Shown in pieces: positions 35,698 to 44,223 of a stretch of DNA of 64,000 bases. A program made the translations under genes and the position numbers. Every line of letters begins with the position of its first letter. Position 1 is the first letter of the stretch. Below the pieces are notes generated by a model. That model worked only from the letters and a program-made list of their open reading frames with translations, ran no database searches and was not told where the DNA came from. The DNA is from Rikenellaceae bacterium (lineage in GTDB: Bacteria > Bacteroidota > Bacteroidia > Bacteroidales > Rikenellaceae), in assembly GCA_017415005.1 (NCBI GenBank), contig JAFQJK010000021.1:1-64000 (forward strand). Direction: 5' to 3'.

Positions 35698-36421
35698 ACG
35701 GCTGACACTGGCTGCGCTGTCACTGCTGTGCGTCACGGCGGCCTCGGCCCAGCGCTACCCCGAGCGGCAGATCGTCCGCGCGGGTAACGCCGACGTCCGC
35801 AAGGGTGACTTTGCCACCGGCGAGGTCGAGTACCGGCGCGCGCTCGAGAAGAATCCGGCCTCGTTCGAGGCGCTGGCCAATCTGGGGGGCGCCCTCTACA
35901 AACAGGGACGCTTCGCCGAGTCGGACTCGCTCTACCGGCAGGCCGTACAGGGTAGCGCGAGCCCGCTCGTAGCTTCTCAGACTTTCTACAATACGGGTAA
36001 TGCGCAGTTCAAGCAGCGCAAGCTTGAGGAGGCGATCGAGAGTTATAAGAACGCGCTGCGCATCAATCCGGACGACATGGAGGCCAAGTTCAACCTGGCC
36101 TATGCCAAGAAGCTGCTTGATAAGGACCGGAACGGCGGCGGAGGGGGCGGCGATAACGACCGGAACCAGGATCAGAATAACGATCAAAACCAGAACAACG
36201 ATTCCGACCAGAACCAGAATGACCGGAATCAAAACCGGGATCAGAACAATCCGGACAGGAACCAGGATCAGGACCAGCAGCAACAGGCGCAGGGCGGCAT
36301 GAGCCGCGAGGAGGCCGAGCGTATGCTCGAGGCCGTGCAGAGCAACGACGACAACACACGCAGGAAGGTCGACGAGCAGAAAGCAGCCAAGGCGGGGGCC
36401 CGCTCGGGCAAGAACTGGTAA
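35678..36421 (+). CDS. TPR protein with Asn/Gln/Asp-rich tail (BatC-like)
   Basis: A 247-residue exported TPR protein. A signal peptide (about 1-25, ending ASAQ) is followed by three TPR units (about 30-145) and then a low-complexity tail of about 60 residues made of D, R, N, Q with a Gly6 run, ending in a short helical segment. Its start overlaps the previous gene by 20 bp; a second ATG at 35690 is possible. BatC is the TPR member of the aerotolerance operon; here it stands before the two VWA genes and not after them. Confidence 0.82.
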   Translation: MRTKMHKRLTLAALSLLCVTAASAQRYPERQIVRAGNADVRKGDFATGEVEYRRALEKNPASFEALANLGGALYKQGRFAESDSLYRQAVQGSASPLVASQTFYNTGNAQFKQRKLEEAIESYKNALRINPDDMEAKFNLAYAKKLLDKDRNGGGGGGDNDRNQDQNNDQNQNNDSDQNQNDRNQNRDQNNPDRNQDQDQQQQAQGGMSREEAERMLEAVQSNDDNTRRKVDEQKAAKAGARSGKNW

Positions 36422-36474
36422 GGACACAGGGTGCCGGCGCGTGGCTGCCGGCTTGACACAACAAGCGTTTCGAG

Positions 36475-37473
36475 ATGATAGGTATCGTAAAATATGCAAA
36501 TCCCGAGTGGTTGTGGGCACTGCTCGTCCTCGTGCCGATGGTGGCGTATTACGTCTACCTGACACGGCAGGGGGGTGCGACGCTCCAGATTTCGACCACC
36601 GACGGGCTGCGGCGCCTCAGGAGGACGCCGAAATACTACCTGCGGCACCTGCCCTTCGTGCTGCGCTGCGCCGCGGTGGCGCTGCTCGTCGTGGCGATGG
36701 CCCGGCCCCAGAGCGCCGAGATCAACAGCAGCACGACGACCGAAGGCATTGACATCGTAATGGCCGTCGACGTGTCGGGCAGTATGCTGGCGCGCGACTT
36801 CGATCCCGACCGTATCACCGCGGCCAAGGAGGTGGCATCGCGCTTTATTGTCGATCGTCCCAGCGATCGGATCGGTCTGGTGGTCTTTGCCGGCGAGAGC
36901 TTTACGCAGAGTCCGCTCACGACCGACAAGGCCTCGTTGCTCAGCCTGCTCGGCCAGGTCAAGAGCGGTGTCATCGAGGACGGTACGGCCATTGGCAACG
37001 GTCTGGCCACGGCGGTCAACCGGCTCAAGGATAGCGATGCCCAAAGCAAGGTGATCATCCTGCTGACGGACGGTGTCAACAACCGCGGGCAGGTAGCTCC
37101 GCTCACGGCAGCCGATATCGCGCAGACGTTCGGTATCCGGGTCTACACGATCGGCGTGGGCACGAAGGGCAAGGCGCCCTACCCGGCCATCGACATGTGG
37201 GGCAATATCACCTATGTGCCGATGGAGGTCGAGATCGACGAAAAGGTGCTCACCGAGATCGCCGAGAAGACCGGCGGCGAGTACTTCCGTGCCACGGACA
37301 GGCAGAAGCTCGAGGCGATCTACGATGAGATTAACGAACTGGAGAAGACCCGGATCGATGTCGAGCATTATACGCGCTACGACGAGCGCTTTGCCTGGTT
37401 CGCGCTGGCCGGCCTGCTGTGCCTGCTGGCAGAGTTCGTGCTCCGTAACTTCTGGTTGCGGCAGATCCCGTAG
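36475..37473 (+). CDS. batA: VWA-domain membrane protein BatA
   Basis: A 332-residue protein with an N-terminal helix (about 11-29), a second near 62-76, a von Willebrand A domain with an intact MIDAS motif (Asp99, Ser101, Ser103 in VDVSGSM) and a C-terminal helix. BatA and BatB form a membrane complex linked to oxygen tolerance in Bacteroides fragilis. The gap to batB is 68 bp. Confidence 0.9.
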   Translation: MIGIVKYANPEWLWALLVLVPMVAYYVYLTRQGGATLQISTTDGLRRLRRTPKYYLRHLPFVLRCAAVALLVVAMARPQSAEINSSTTTEGIDIVMAVDVSGSMLARDFDPDRITAAKEVASRFIVDRPSDRIGLVVFAGESFTQSPLTTDKASLLSLLGQVKSGVIEDGTAIGNGLATAVNRLKDSDAQSKVIILLTDGVNNRGQVAPLTAADIAQTFGIRVYTIGVGTKGKAPYPAIDMWGNITYVPMEVEIDEKVLTEIAEKTGGEYFRATDRQKLEAIYDEINELEKTRIDVEHYTRYDERFAWFALAGLLCLLAEFVLRNFWLRQIP

Positions 37474-37541
37474 TCCGGCTGCCGGGGCTGTCGCCGCCCG
37501 GTACAAAACGATTGTGAAGAAAGAGAAAAAGAGATAGTCCC

Positions 37542-38585
37542 ATGTTCCGATTCGCTTCGCCCGAATATTTCTACCTGCTCGCGCTGATCCCGCTGTTCAT
37601 CGTCGGTTACGCGCTCGCCGTGCGTGCCCGGCGCCGGAGACTCGCGCGCTTCGGCAATCCCGAGACGCTTCGCCAGCTGATGCCCGATGTCTCGCCGCTC
37701 CGCGTGCGCAACAAGTTCATCCTGCTCGTGGTCGCCGTGGGGCTTGTCGTCGTCGCGCTGGCGCGCCCGCAGTTCGGCTCGAAGCTCCGCGAGGTCAGGC
37801 GTACCGGGATCGAGCTGATGCTGGCTGTGGACGTGTCGAACAGTATGCTGGCCGAGGACTTCGAGCCCAATCGACTCGAACGGACCAAGTTTGCCATTAC
37901 GCGGCTGATCGACCAGCTCAAGCAGGATCAGGTCGGCCTGATCGTCTTTGCCGGCGACGCATACGTACAGTTGCCGATCACTTCGGATTACGCCACGGCG
38001 CGCAACTTCGTGAACAACGTCTCGACCGACATGGTCTCGCGCCAGGGAACGGCCATGGGTGCGGCCATCGAGCTGGCTTCGAACTCGTTCTCGTCGGGCA
38101 GTGAGGGCAGCCGCGTGCTGATCCTGATCTCGGACGGCGAGAACCATGACGACGACCCGGTCGCTGCGGCCAAGGCGGCGGCCGAGCGGGGTATCAAGAT
38201 CTACACGATCGGTATCGGTACGCCCGAGGGGGCGCCGATCCGGCTTGACAATGACTTCATAAAGGACGAGCAGGGCAACATCGTTGTGTCGAAGCTCGAT
38301 GAAGCAACGCTCGAGCAGGTCGCGCTGGCCACGGGCGGCGGCTATATCCGCTCGACCAAGCAGAGCATAGGGCTCGATGAGATCATTGCCAGGGTCAATG
38401 AGAACGAGAAAAAGGACATGGTCAGCAAGGTGTTCGACGATTTCAGCGAGCAATATCAGTATCCGCTGGGGCTGGCGATCCTGCTGCTGCTGCTCAATTC
38501 GGGTATGCTCGACCGTAAGAACCGTATCCTGGCCCGCTTCAATGTTTTCGGCCGCAATCGGAAAGCGGGGCCGGGAGAAGCGTAG
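37542..38585 (+). CDS. batB: VWA-domain membrane protein BatB
   Basis: A 347-residue paralogue of BatA with the same topology: helices at about 9-28 and 58-74, VWA domain with MIDAS Asp97, Ser99, Ser101 (VDVSNSM), and a C-terminal helix (ILLLLLNSGML). It is the last gene of the operon. The BatD (large) and BatE proteins that follow in B. fragilis are absent; a convergent gene comes next. Confidence 0.9.
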   Translation: MFRFASPEYFYLLALIPLFIVGYALAVRARRRRLARFGNPETLRQLMPDVSPLRVRNKFILLVVAVGLVVVALARPQFGSKLREVRRTGIELMLAVDVSNSMLAEDFEPNRLERTKFAITRLIDQLKQDQVGLIVFAGDAYVQLPITSDYATARNFVNNVSTDMVSRQGTAMGAAIELASNSFSSGSEGSRVLILISDGENHDDDPVAAAKAAAERGIKIYTIGIGTPEGAPIRLDNDFIKDEQGNIVVSKLDEATLEQVALATGGGYIRSTKQSIGLDEIIARVNENEKKDMVSKVFDDFSEQYQYPLGLAILLLLLNSGMLDRKNRILARFNVFGRNRKAGPGEA

Positions 38586-38752
38586 GGCGGAAGATCCGGC
38601 CTCCATCGTCCCTGTGCAGTGGCGAACAGCCGGACGATCGTTTCTGGGGGTTTCATACGCTTATGGATTTGGGGGTAACTGTCCGGGCTATGAATATGTC
38701 CGGCAGGCGTGCGCCTCGTTACGGCACAGGAATGGGCGGCGTGCGCGCCGTT

Positions 38753-39316
38753 TTATTCCTTGAACAGGTCAACCTCGCCGCGCTCCACCTCGTGGAAGAC
38801 CCGGCTCAGCTCGGCCACGACGGGTGAGATCAGGCCGATCACGTCCTCGATATACCGGTTCTCTTTGCCGTCTTCGCTGCCTTTGATGCGGAGCAGCACG
38901 ACCGAGTAGAGCGCCCGGAAGAAGAGCTCGACATCCGACATATCCTGCTTGCCCAGCTTTGCCTTGAGCACCGGCAGCTCGGGGGCCAGACGGGCGTACA
39001 GCTCGCGGTATCGCGCCCCGACGGGCAGCTTGAGCAGTTGGAGATGGAGGTTGTTCAGGTCGGCGATCAGGTGCAGCGTATGGTCGAGGTGGCCGATCGT
39101 CTCTTTGTCCTCTTCGCGTAACAGGTTGACGATGTCCGTGTACCACAGGAAAAGCTCCTGTTTGTGCTCCTCGTCGATCTCCTTGCCGGGCGCGACGAGC
39201 TGCGAGTAGATGGCCTCGGGGCTGAACTGCAGAGCCCGGAGCAGATCCTCGAGCTGCCAGAGGTAGAGGATATATTCGGCAATGTTTGACTTGCGCTTGC
39301 TTTGGGCTATGTACAT
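38753..39316 (-). CDS. DUF4924 family protein
   Basis: A 187-residue all-helical cytoplasmic protein beginning MYIAQSKRKSNIAEYILYLWQLEDLLRA, the recognisable start of the Bacteroidetes DUF4924 family. Function unknown. The start at 39316 is chosen to give this N-terminus; an in-frame start at 39430 adds unlikely sequence. It is convergent to the Bat operon and downstream of the S4-domain gene. Confidence 0.82.
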   Translation of the reverse strand: MYIAQSKRKSNIAEYILYLWQLEDLLRALQFSPEAIYSQLVAPGKEIDEEHKQELFLWYTDIVNLLREEDKETIGHLDHTLHLIADLNNLHLQLLKLPVGARYRELYARLAPELPVLKAKLGKQDMSDVELFFRALYSVVLLRIKGSEDGKENRYIEDVIGLISPVVAELSRVFHEVERGEVDLFKE

Positions 39317-39454
39317 GGTCGTCCGTTTTAATGTTTGACGAATGGTTGGCGGAAAGGTTACATGCAGGAATCCTGCCGCGTTCGCCGCCGCCCGGGCAAG
39401 GACGTTGCGGGACGTGCCCCGGTGCAACATCCGGGAACTATGTGGCGGCAGTGG

Positions 39455-39856
39455 TTAGAGGTCTGTCTCGTCGGCGTCGTAGAGATCGTCCATGAGCGTG
39501 TCGATCTCGCGGCGCTCCTTCTTGGTCGGGCGTCCCGTCCCGCGGTCGCGGCTGACGAATACGGTTTGCCTGGGGATATTGAGCTTGTCGAGTTCCGATT
39601 GTGGGGTGATATTCTCGCAATGGGCCGGTACATCCTTGGCCGGCAGCCGGTTCGAAACCAGCTCGAGCACCCGGTAGCTATAGACCACCGGCATTTTTTT
39701 GACAGTCACCACGTCGCCCTCCCTGACATCGCGAGAGGGCTTGGTGTAAGCGTCGTTGACGAGCACTTTGTTATTGCGGCATGCGTCCGCCGCATCGCTC
39801 CGGGTCTTGAAGATCCGCATGGCCCAGAGCCATTTGTCGATCCGAACAGCGTCCAT
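39455..39856 (-). CDS. S4-domain RNA-binding protein (Hsp15/HslR-like)
   Basis: A 133-residue protein with an N-terminal S4 domain (VRIDKWLWAMRIFKTRSDAADACR, residues 4-27) and a basic C-terminus with KKERREID. Hsp15 binds the 50S subunit carrying nascent-chain tRNA and helps rescue stalled ribosomes. It lies 6 bp after pth, whose product recycles peptidyl-tRNA, a sensible pairing. Confidence 0.88.
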   Translation of the reverse strand: MDAVRIDKWLWAMRIFKTRSDAADACRNNKVLVNDAYTKPSRDVREGDVVTVKKMPVVYSYRVLELVSNRLPAKDVPAHCENITPQSELDKLNIPRQTVFVSRDRGTGRPTKKERREIDTLMDDLYDADETDL

Positions 39857-39862
39857 TGTCGC

Positions 39863-40426
39863 TTATTTTTTATTGAAGAAGTTCATCGTGCGTTCGACGC
39901 CGATCGTCCCGAATGCCTTGATCGCTTCGCAGGCCGCCTCGATCCGCTCGGGCATTGCCCGGAGCTCCTCGTCGGTCCAGCGGCCGAGCACGTAGTCGAC
40001 CTGCATGCCGCGCGGGAAGTCGCCCCCGATACCGAAGCGCAGGCGCGAGTAGTCGTTGCGCCCGAGCAGCTCGTTGATGCTTTTGAGCCCGTTGTGGCCC
40101 CCGTCGCTCCCCTTCATGCGGATACGGATCGCTCCGAACGGCAGCGCGATGTCGTCGACTACGACGAACAGGTTCTCGTCCGGGATATTCTCGGCCTTCA
40201 TCCAGTAGCTGACCGCCTTGCCACTGAGGTTCATGTAAGTCGAGGGTTTGAGCAGGATGAACGTCCGTCCCTTGTACCGCACCTCGGCGACAGCTCCGTA
40301 GCGGCCGGTGCTGAACGTGGCGCCCGATGCCTCTGCGAAGGCGTCGACCACCTTGAAACCAATGTTGTGGCGCGTTTCGGCATACTCTGCGCCGATGTTC
40401 CCCAGTCCTACGATCAAATATTTCAC
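39863..40426 (-). CDS. pth: Peptidyl-tRNA hydrolase
   Basis: A 187-residue Pth, which frees tRNA from dropped-off peptidyl-tRNA. [24 protein letters not shown] holds the first signature with the catalytic His20, and [12 protein letters not shown] and DDIALPFG follow. Length normal. It is downstream of rplY, separated from it by a secreted-protein gene. Confidence 0.96.
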   Translation of the reverse strand: MKYLIVGLGNIGAEYAETRHNIGFKVVDAFAEASGATFSTGRYGAVAEVRYKGRTFILLKPSTYMNLSGKAVSYWMKAENIPDENLFVVVDDIALPFGAIRIRMKGSDGGHNGLKSINELLGRNDYSRLRFGIGGDFPRGMQVDYVLGRWTDEELRAMPERIEAACEAIKAFGTIGVERTMNFFNKK

Positions 40427-40522
40427 GATCGGCCCTGTTTTAGTTTAGACAACCGGATGCCATGCGCGGCCGCCCGTCCGGGCGGCCGCTGCACGTATCC
40501 GCAAATCGCGCTCCGCCCGGGG

Positions 40523-41593
40523 TCAGAACTCGCGTGCCTTGATCTTTTTGATCATCACCTCGGGAGCCATCGGGGCAATGCCGAACACGAACGTGGCTCC
40601 CTGTTTGAACGGCTCGACCAGCTCGAAGTTCTCGTAAGCGATACCGCCCGGGATCGGAGCCTGTCCTGCCCAGTAGCAGTAGCGGCCGTTGACCAGGCCG
40701 ATCAGCTCCGGATCGGGATTTACCTTGTACCAGTATTGGGTGCCCCGGTCGCCCTGGTAGAACCAGCCCGAGGTGGTTTTCGGGTCATAGGTCACATTAA
40801 CGGCGTCCATCTCGTTAGGTGCGGCGATGAAATAAACCGTCCGTTTCCTGCGGTCGCGGATCATCTGGTCCACGGCCGTCGTATCGTGCGGGGCGAAGTG
40901 GATGTCGGTATAGTCGGGCCACAGGTCGGTCGATACTTTCATCTCGCCCTTGCGCAGATAGAGGTTGCGCAGGCGCGCCCAGTTCCCCATCGTGGCCGTG
41001 AGGATGCAGTTGCGCAGCGGCTTCGAGTCGTTGCGGGCGAATGTCGCCATCTCGAACTCGTGCGGGCGGCTGGCATAAAAGCGGAGCCGGACGTAGACTT
41101 TGGCTCCGTTGTCGAACGGCTCGGAGAAGATATAGACCGTGAGAGCCTGCTCGCCGTCAATCGTGCTCACCACGCCACGGGCCGGGCGTGTCGGATCGAG
41201 CGGCTCGACGGCCAGCGAGTCGTCGGAGCTCCAGAAGCGTTTGCCCTGTCTGTCGTCGAGCTTGCTGTGCTCGAGCTCCGAGAGGCCGCGGTGGATGTCG
41301 CCGGCCGGGATAGGCTCGATAGCCATGAAGTTGATCAGGCGCATATCGGGTTGACCCATATAAGGTGTGTAAATGCGCAACAGTCCCCGCGGGCCGCCGA
41401 GTGGAGCGATGCCCACACGGATACCGTCGACGAATCCCCAGATCGGCTGGGCAGCCTCGCCCTGTGCGGGGCGGAGCCATATCCCGTCGGCCTCAGGCTT
41501 GGCCAGCGGTTTGCGGTCGGACCGCTGGGCGGATGCCGACAGGGCGGCGACCCCCATTGCGATGACAAAAAAAGCGGAAAGATACTTTTTCAT
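40523..41593 (-). CDS. Secreted protein of unknown function
   Basis: A 356-residue protein with a clear signal peptide (1-22, ending SASAQ) and no lipobox. The mature part is rich in aromatic and beta-forming residues and contains GIWLRPAQGE, ATMGNWARLRNLYLR and GRYCYWAGQAPIPGGIAYENFELVEPFK (read as separate blocks). I do not recognise the family with confidence; the look is that of a carbohydrate-related beta-sandwich protein. It interrupts the usual rplY-pth gene pair. Confidence 0.65.
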   Translation of the reverse strand: MKKYLSAFFVIAMGVAALSASAQRSDRKPLAKPEADGIWLRPAQGEAAQPIWGFVDGIRVGIAPLGGPRGLLRIYTPYMGQPDMRLINFMAIEPIPAGDIHRGLSELEHSKLDDRQGKRFWSSDDSLAVEPLDPTRPARGVVSTIDGEQALTVYIFSEPFDNGAKVYVRLRFYASRPHEFEMATFARNDSKPLRNCILTATMGNWARLRNLYLRKGEMKVSTDLWPDYTDIHFAPHDTTAVDQMIRDRRKRTVYFIAAPNEMDAVNVTYDPKTTSGWFYQGDRGTQYWYKVNPDPELIGLVNGRYCYWAGQAPIPGGIAYENFELVEPFKQGATFVFGIAPMAPEVMIKKIKAREF

Positions 41594-41668
41594 GGCTGGT
41601 GTTTTTACAACAGTATCCTGCCGGTCGGACAGGATACTGCATGGTTATACGTAGGTTAGAATGTCCAA

Positions 41669-42253
41669 CTACTTGCCGGCTGCTGCTGCAGCTGCAGCGG
41701 CTCCGCGCGCGGCACGGGTCATCTTCACGGCGCAGATCGCGGTCGTCGCGGGCGTGAGGATGGTCAGGTGCTCGTACTTGAGGTCGCCCACGAACACCGA
41801 TTTGCCCAGCTCGAGTGAGGTCACGTCGATCGTCAGCTCATCGGGCAGGAACTCGATGGCGCCGCTCACGCGCAGCTTACGCTTGCTCAGGATCAGCTTA
41901 CCGCCCATTCTGACGCCTTCTGCTACGCCGGTCAGCTTGACGGGGATGTCGATGGCTACGGGTTTGCCCGGAACCACGCGGTAGAAGTCGATGTGCAGCA
42001 CGTTGTCCTTGACGGGGTGGTACTGTACCTCGCGCATCACGCCGTGCTCGGTGTGGCCGTCGATATCGAACTCGATGATGTATGAATTGGGCGTGTAGAT
42101 GATCTGCTTGAGCTCGCTCTCGGGGATCGAGAAGTGAAGCGTGTCGCCGTTGCCGTAGATGGCGCAGGGTACAAGGCCCTCGCGACGGGCTACTTTGCTC
42201 TCTTTCTTGCCGAAGGTGTCACGCTTTACGGCGTTCAGTTTAATGGTCTGCAT
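41669..42253 (-). CDS. rplY: 50S ribosomal protein L25/general stress protein Ctc
   Basis: A 194-residue long-form L25 (TL5/CTC), binding 5S rRNA. The N-terminal L25 domain (about 1-92, KRDTFGKKESKVARREG) is joined to the C-terminal beta domain; the extreme C-terminus is an alanine-rich tail ending AAGK. The start follows a -7 box, minus-strand TATCTTTG near 42346-42339. Confidence 0.95.
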   Translation of the reverse strand: MQTIKLNAVKRDTFGKKESKVARREGLVPCAIYGNGDTLHFSIPESELKQIIYTPNSYIIEFDIDGHTEHGVMREVQYHPVKDNVLHIDFYRVVPGKPVAIDIPVKLTGVAEGVRMGGKLILSKRKLRVSGAIEFLPDELTIDVTSLELGKSVFVGDLKYEHLTILTPATTAICAVKMTRAARGAAAAAAAAGK

Positions 42254-42546
42254 AATTTAAGTTTTTTGATTGATACACTGCGGCGTTACTCAGCGGCCGG
42301 GAAATAGACATGCCCGGCGCCCCATTGCGCCTGTCGCGACAAAGATAAAAAGAAATGCGGAAATGCCAAAATTTTGCTGTTATCATCCTTTCTGGCCGGT
42401 CGGGATGCGGGCTGGCGCTCAATATTTTGCCGGACCTGGATTCCTGCCGTGACCGTACGCACATATCTGCGGGGTACGGCGCTGGGCATGCCCGGTAAGC
42501 ATATTTCCGTAAAAAATCGGGGCAGGTTCTTTGATCGTCCGTTTTT

Positions 42547-42561
42547 TTCACTATCTTTGCA
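42547..42561 (+). promoter_or_regulatory. Promoter-like sequence upstream of the tRNA-Leu leader
   Basis: TTTCACTATCTTTGC includes the -7 box TATCTTTG and is identical to the core of the repeat promoters at 45.1 and 60.8 kb. It would transcribe towards the tRNA-Leu genes, about 100 bp ahead of a second, better promoter. Confidence 0.5.
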
Positions 42562-42630
42562 GCACTTTTACAGGGGAAACCAAAAGATCCCGCTCCGAAT
42601 GTTAAGTAATTATTAAGTTATTTTAATATG

Positions 42631-42662
42631 TTTGGAGATTCGGATTTCCCGGTTTATCTTTG
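42631..42662 (+). promoter_or_regulatory. Consensus promoter of the tRNA-Leu(GAG) leader
   Basis: TTTG at 42631-42634, 20 bp, then TATCTTTG at 42655-42662. This is one of the best matches to the Bacteroidetes promoter in the window and should start transcription near 42669, about 157 bases before the tRNA. Confidence 0.75.
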
Positions 42663-42668
42663 TAGCGA

Positions 42669-42762
42669 AGTTTTAAGGTTCATTTTAGGTTAGTAGTTTT
42701 AGGTTAGTAGAGGAAATCCGGAGGGAGCATGCAAATGCCCTCGTCCGTATTTCCTTGTTTTT
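42669..42762 (+). ncRNA. Candidate small RNA or tRNA leader with terminator-like hairpin
   Basis: The stretch after the consensus promoter holds a 14-base direct tandem repeat TTTTAGGTTAGTAG (42683-42696 and 42697-42710) followed by a long hairpin: GGAAAT (42712-42717) pairs with ATTTCC (42749-42754), with GC-rich inner pairing around a GCAA loop at 42731-42734. TTGTTTTTG follows. The unit would give an RNA of about 90 bases, or attenuate the downstream tRNA. No known RNA family recognised. Confidence 0.4.
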
Positions 42763-42825
42763 GCCCAGACCTTTTGATCCTTCCCTCTTTCGCAATCCAA
42801 AGATAACATAGCAGTAAAAGCACCG

Positions 42826-42913
42826 GCCCAGGTGGTGAAATTGGTAGACACGCTACTTTGAGGGGGTAGTGGGCGTTTAGCCCGTGTGAGTTCGAGTCTC
42901 ATCTTGGGCACCA
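42826..42913 (+). tRNA. tRNA-Leu (anticodon GAG)
   Basis: An 88-base class II tRNA. The acceptor stem GCCCAGG pairs with CTTGGGC, the anticodon loop TTGAGGG gives GAG, a long variable arm (GTGGGCGTTTAGCCCGT region) is present, the T-loop is GTTCGAGTC, and CCA is encoded. Confidence 0.95.
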
Positions 42914-42917
42914 TCAG

Positions 42918-42950
42918 AAAGCGGCGACCGTTACGGTTGCCGCTTTTTTT
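42918..42950 (+). terminator. Terminator after tRNA-Leu(GAG)
   Basis: A 10-bp stem (42921-42930 with 42934-42943, GCGGCGACCG) with a three-base loop is followed by seven T residues. Confidence 0.9.
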
Positions 42951-43273
42951 ATGGCTGCGGGGCGCCGGAAGGCGGGTGAGGTCGTCTTTCCTGCCGGATG
43001 GGGAGCCGTGTCGTGCGGGACAGTGCGGCGGAGCGGGCGGGTGCGGTTCTCGGAGGGGAGCCGGAGTTGCGCGGGCGATAGGGGCGGGACGCTCCGGTGT
43101 GTCGGGCTTTGATTCCGGCCTCGGGAGGGGCGCTATTCTGCTGCATAGCCTTGTTTGCGGGTATTGTCCCGGCAAAAAAAATCTTTTTCTCGATAAAACT
43201 TGCACCGAACAAATAATTTTACTTATATTTGCACACCTTTAAAAAGGAACGCATCCGCGATAAACTCCAACAA
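42951..43273. other. Spacer between the two tRNA-Leu genes
   Basis: No convincing gene. At its right end TATATTTG (43224-43231) is the likely -7 box of the second tRNA-Leu, 42 bp before the mature 5' end. The rest is GC-rich and without clear structure. Confidence 0.5.
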
Positions 43274-43358
43274 GCCCAGGTGGCGGAATAGGTAGACGCG
43301 CACGTTTCAGGTGCGTGTGCCGCAAGGCGTGCAGGTTCGATTCCTGTCCTGGGCACCA
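43274..43358 (+). tRNA. tRNA-Leu (anticodon CAG)
   Basis: An 85-base class II tRNA with acceptor stem GCCCAGG/CCTGGGC, anticodon loop TTCAGGT giving CAG, variable arm TGCCGCAAGGCGT, T-loop GTTCGATTC and encoded CCA. Confidence 0.95.
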
Positions 43359-43361
43359 ATG

Positions 43362-43396
43362 AACGCAAGTTGTAACCATGCAGCTTGCGTTTTTTG
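43362..43396 (+). terminator. Terminator after tRNA-Leu(CAG)
   Basis: An 8-bp stem AACGCAAG (43362-43369) with CTTGCGTT (43384-43391) is extended inward by TTG/CAG pairing and followed by a run of T residues. Confidence 0.85.
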
Positions 43397-43447
43397 TGCC
43401 CTTCCCCGGCCTTTCCTGACCTATGCGTTCCCCTGCCCCGTGTGCGG

Positions 43448-43867
43448 TCAGGGCGTGCGGCCGGTCATGCGCGCGCATTCGTCCGGCGACCGCCGGAGCC
43501 ATAGCAGCGCCGCGGTGATCCGGCCTTCGTCGTCGACGGTGTCTGCATTGCCCAGCCACGCCCGGCAGTCGTCGAGCTTCAGCAGGCGGAAATTATCCTC
43601 GAAGCAGTTGTTCAGGAACCCGTCGGGCTCATAGTCGGACCGGTCGATCCACATCGTCCGGCCGGTCGCATCGTACCCGAACGGAACCTCCTTCCACCGG
43701 CCGCCCGTCCACTCGGTGAGCGGCGCCCCGATCCGGAATTCCCAGAGCCATGCGCCGGGAGCGTATCCGTGCCAGCGCCTCCACCGCGTACCGTCCCGGT
43801 AGAACCAGCCGACTGCTTCCCAGCAACCTGTGAAAAGCCATGCCGGGTATTGTATTTCATTTCTCAT
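43448..43867 (-). CDS. Tryptophan-rich hypothetical protein
   Basis: A 139-residue protein without signal peptide when started at 43867 (MRNEIQYPAWLF). It is rich in Trp, Tyr, Arg and Gly, with a first half such as GWFYRDGTRWRRWHGY that suggests a small beta-fold, and an acidic second half. I do not recognise a family. It is divergent from the XRE array across a 103-bp gap containing heptad operators, so the XRE proteins may control it; that is inference. Confidence 0.6.
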   Translation of the reverse strand: MRNEIQYPAWLFTGCWEAVGWFYRDGTRWRRWHGYAPGAWLWEFRIGAPLTEWTGGRWKEVPFGYDATGRTMWIDRSDYEPDGFLNNCFEDNFRLLKLDDCRAWLGNADTVDDEGRITAALLWLRRSPDECARMTGRTP

Positions 43868-43929
43868 TGCTGTTCCTCTTGTTTTTCTCTGGCAAGACAA
43901 GATAGCAAGTTCGAACAAAACTAACAAGT

Positions 43930-43960
43930 ATGTAGTAAAAATTGACTACATAAATGTAGT
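43930..43960. promoter_or_regulatory. Operator-like heptad array of the XRE cluster
   Basis: Three heptads lie in alternating orientation: ATGTAGT (43930-43936), ACTACAT (43945-43951), ATGTAGT (43954-43960). They form two overlapping inverted repeats, with 8-bp and 2-bp spacers. They end 10 bp before the first XRE start codon and sit in the promoter gap shared with the divergent hypothetical gene. XRE-type repressors usually bind such dyads to control themselves. Confidence 0.55.
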
Positions 43961-43970
43961 TATTTGTTAC

Positions 43971-44201
43971 ATGGGAGGACAGAGGCGCAATGACATACTG
44001 ATCGCAAGGATCGTGGATCGTCTGAAGGAGATCAGGCATGCGCGCGGCTTGACCCAGGAAAATGTTCGATTCGATACCGACCTGAATATTGGACGGATTG
44101 AAGCAGGGCAACATAGTATTACTTTCACTACGCTGGGGGATCTCTGTGATTACTACGGTATTTCGCTGGAAGAATTTTTCAAAGGTATCTCTACGAAATA
44201 A
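43971..44201 (+). CDS. XRE-family HTH protein, array member 1
   Basis: A 76-residue protein that is almost only a Cro/C1-type helix-turn-helix domain (about residues 9-72). Typical parts are LKEIRHARGLTQE at the front of the HTH and LCDYYGISLEEFFKGI at the end. The start at 43971 follows the operator heptads; longer starts are upstream of it and unlikely. First of four tandem paralogues; DNA here is less GC-rich than the neighbours. Confidence 0.75.
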   Translation: MGGQRRNDILIARIVDRLKEIRHARGLTQENVRFDTDLNIGRIEAGQHSITFTTLGDLCDYYGISLEEFFKGISTK

Positions 44202-44223
44202 CGGTACCCCAGCCTATTACGCT

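Noticed and set aside
39335-41659. A 774-codon open frame antisense to the S4, pth and secreted-protein genes
   Set aside because: It runs through three recognised genes on the opposite strand and shows no domain, only the composition of reversed codons.
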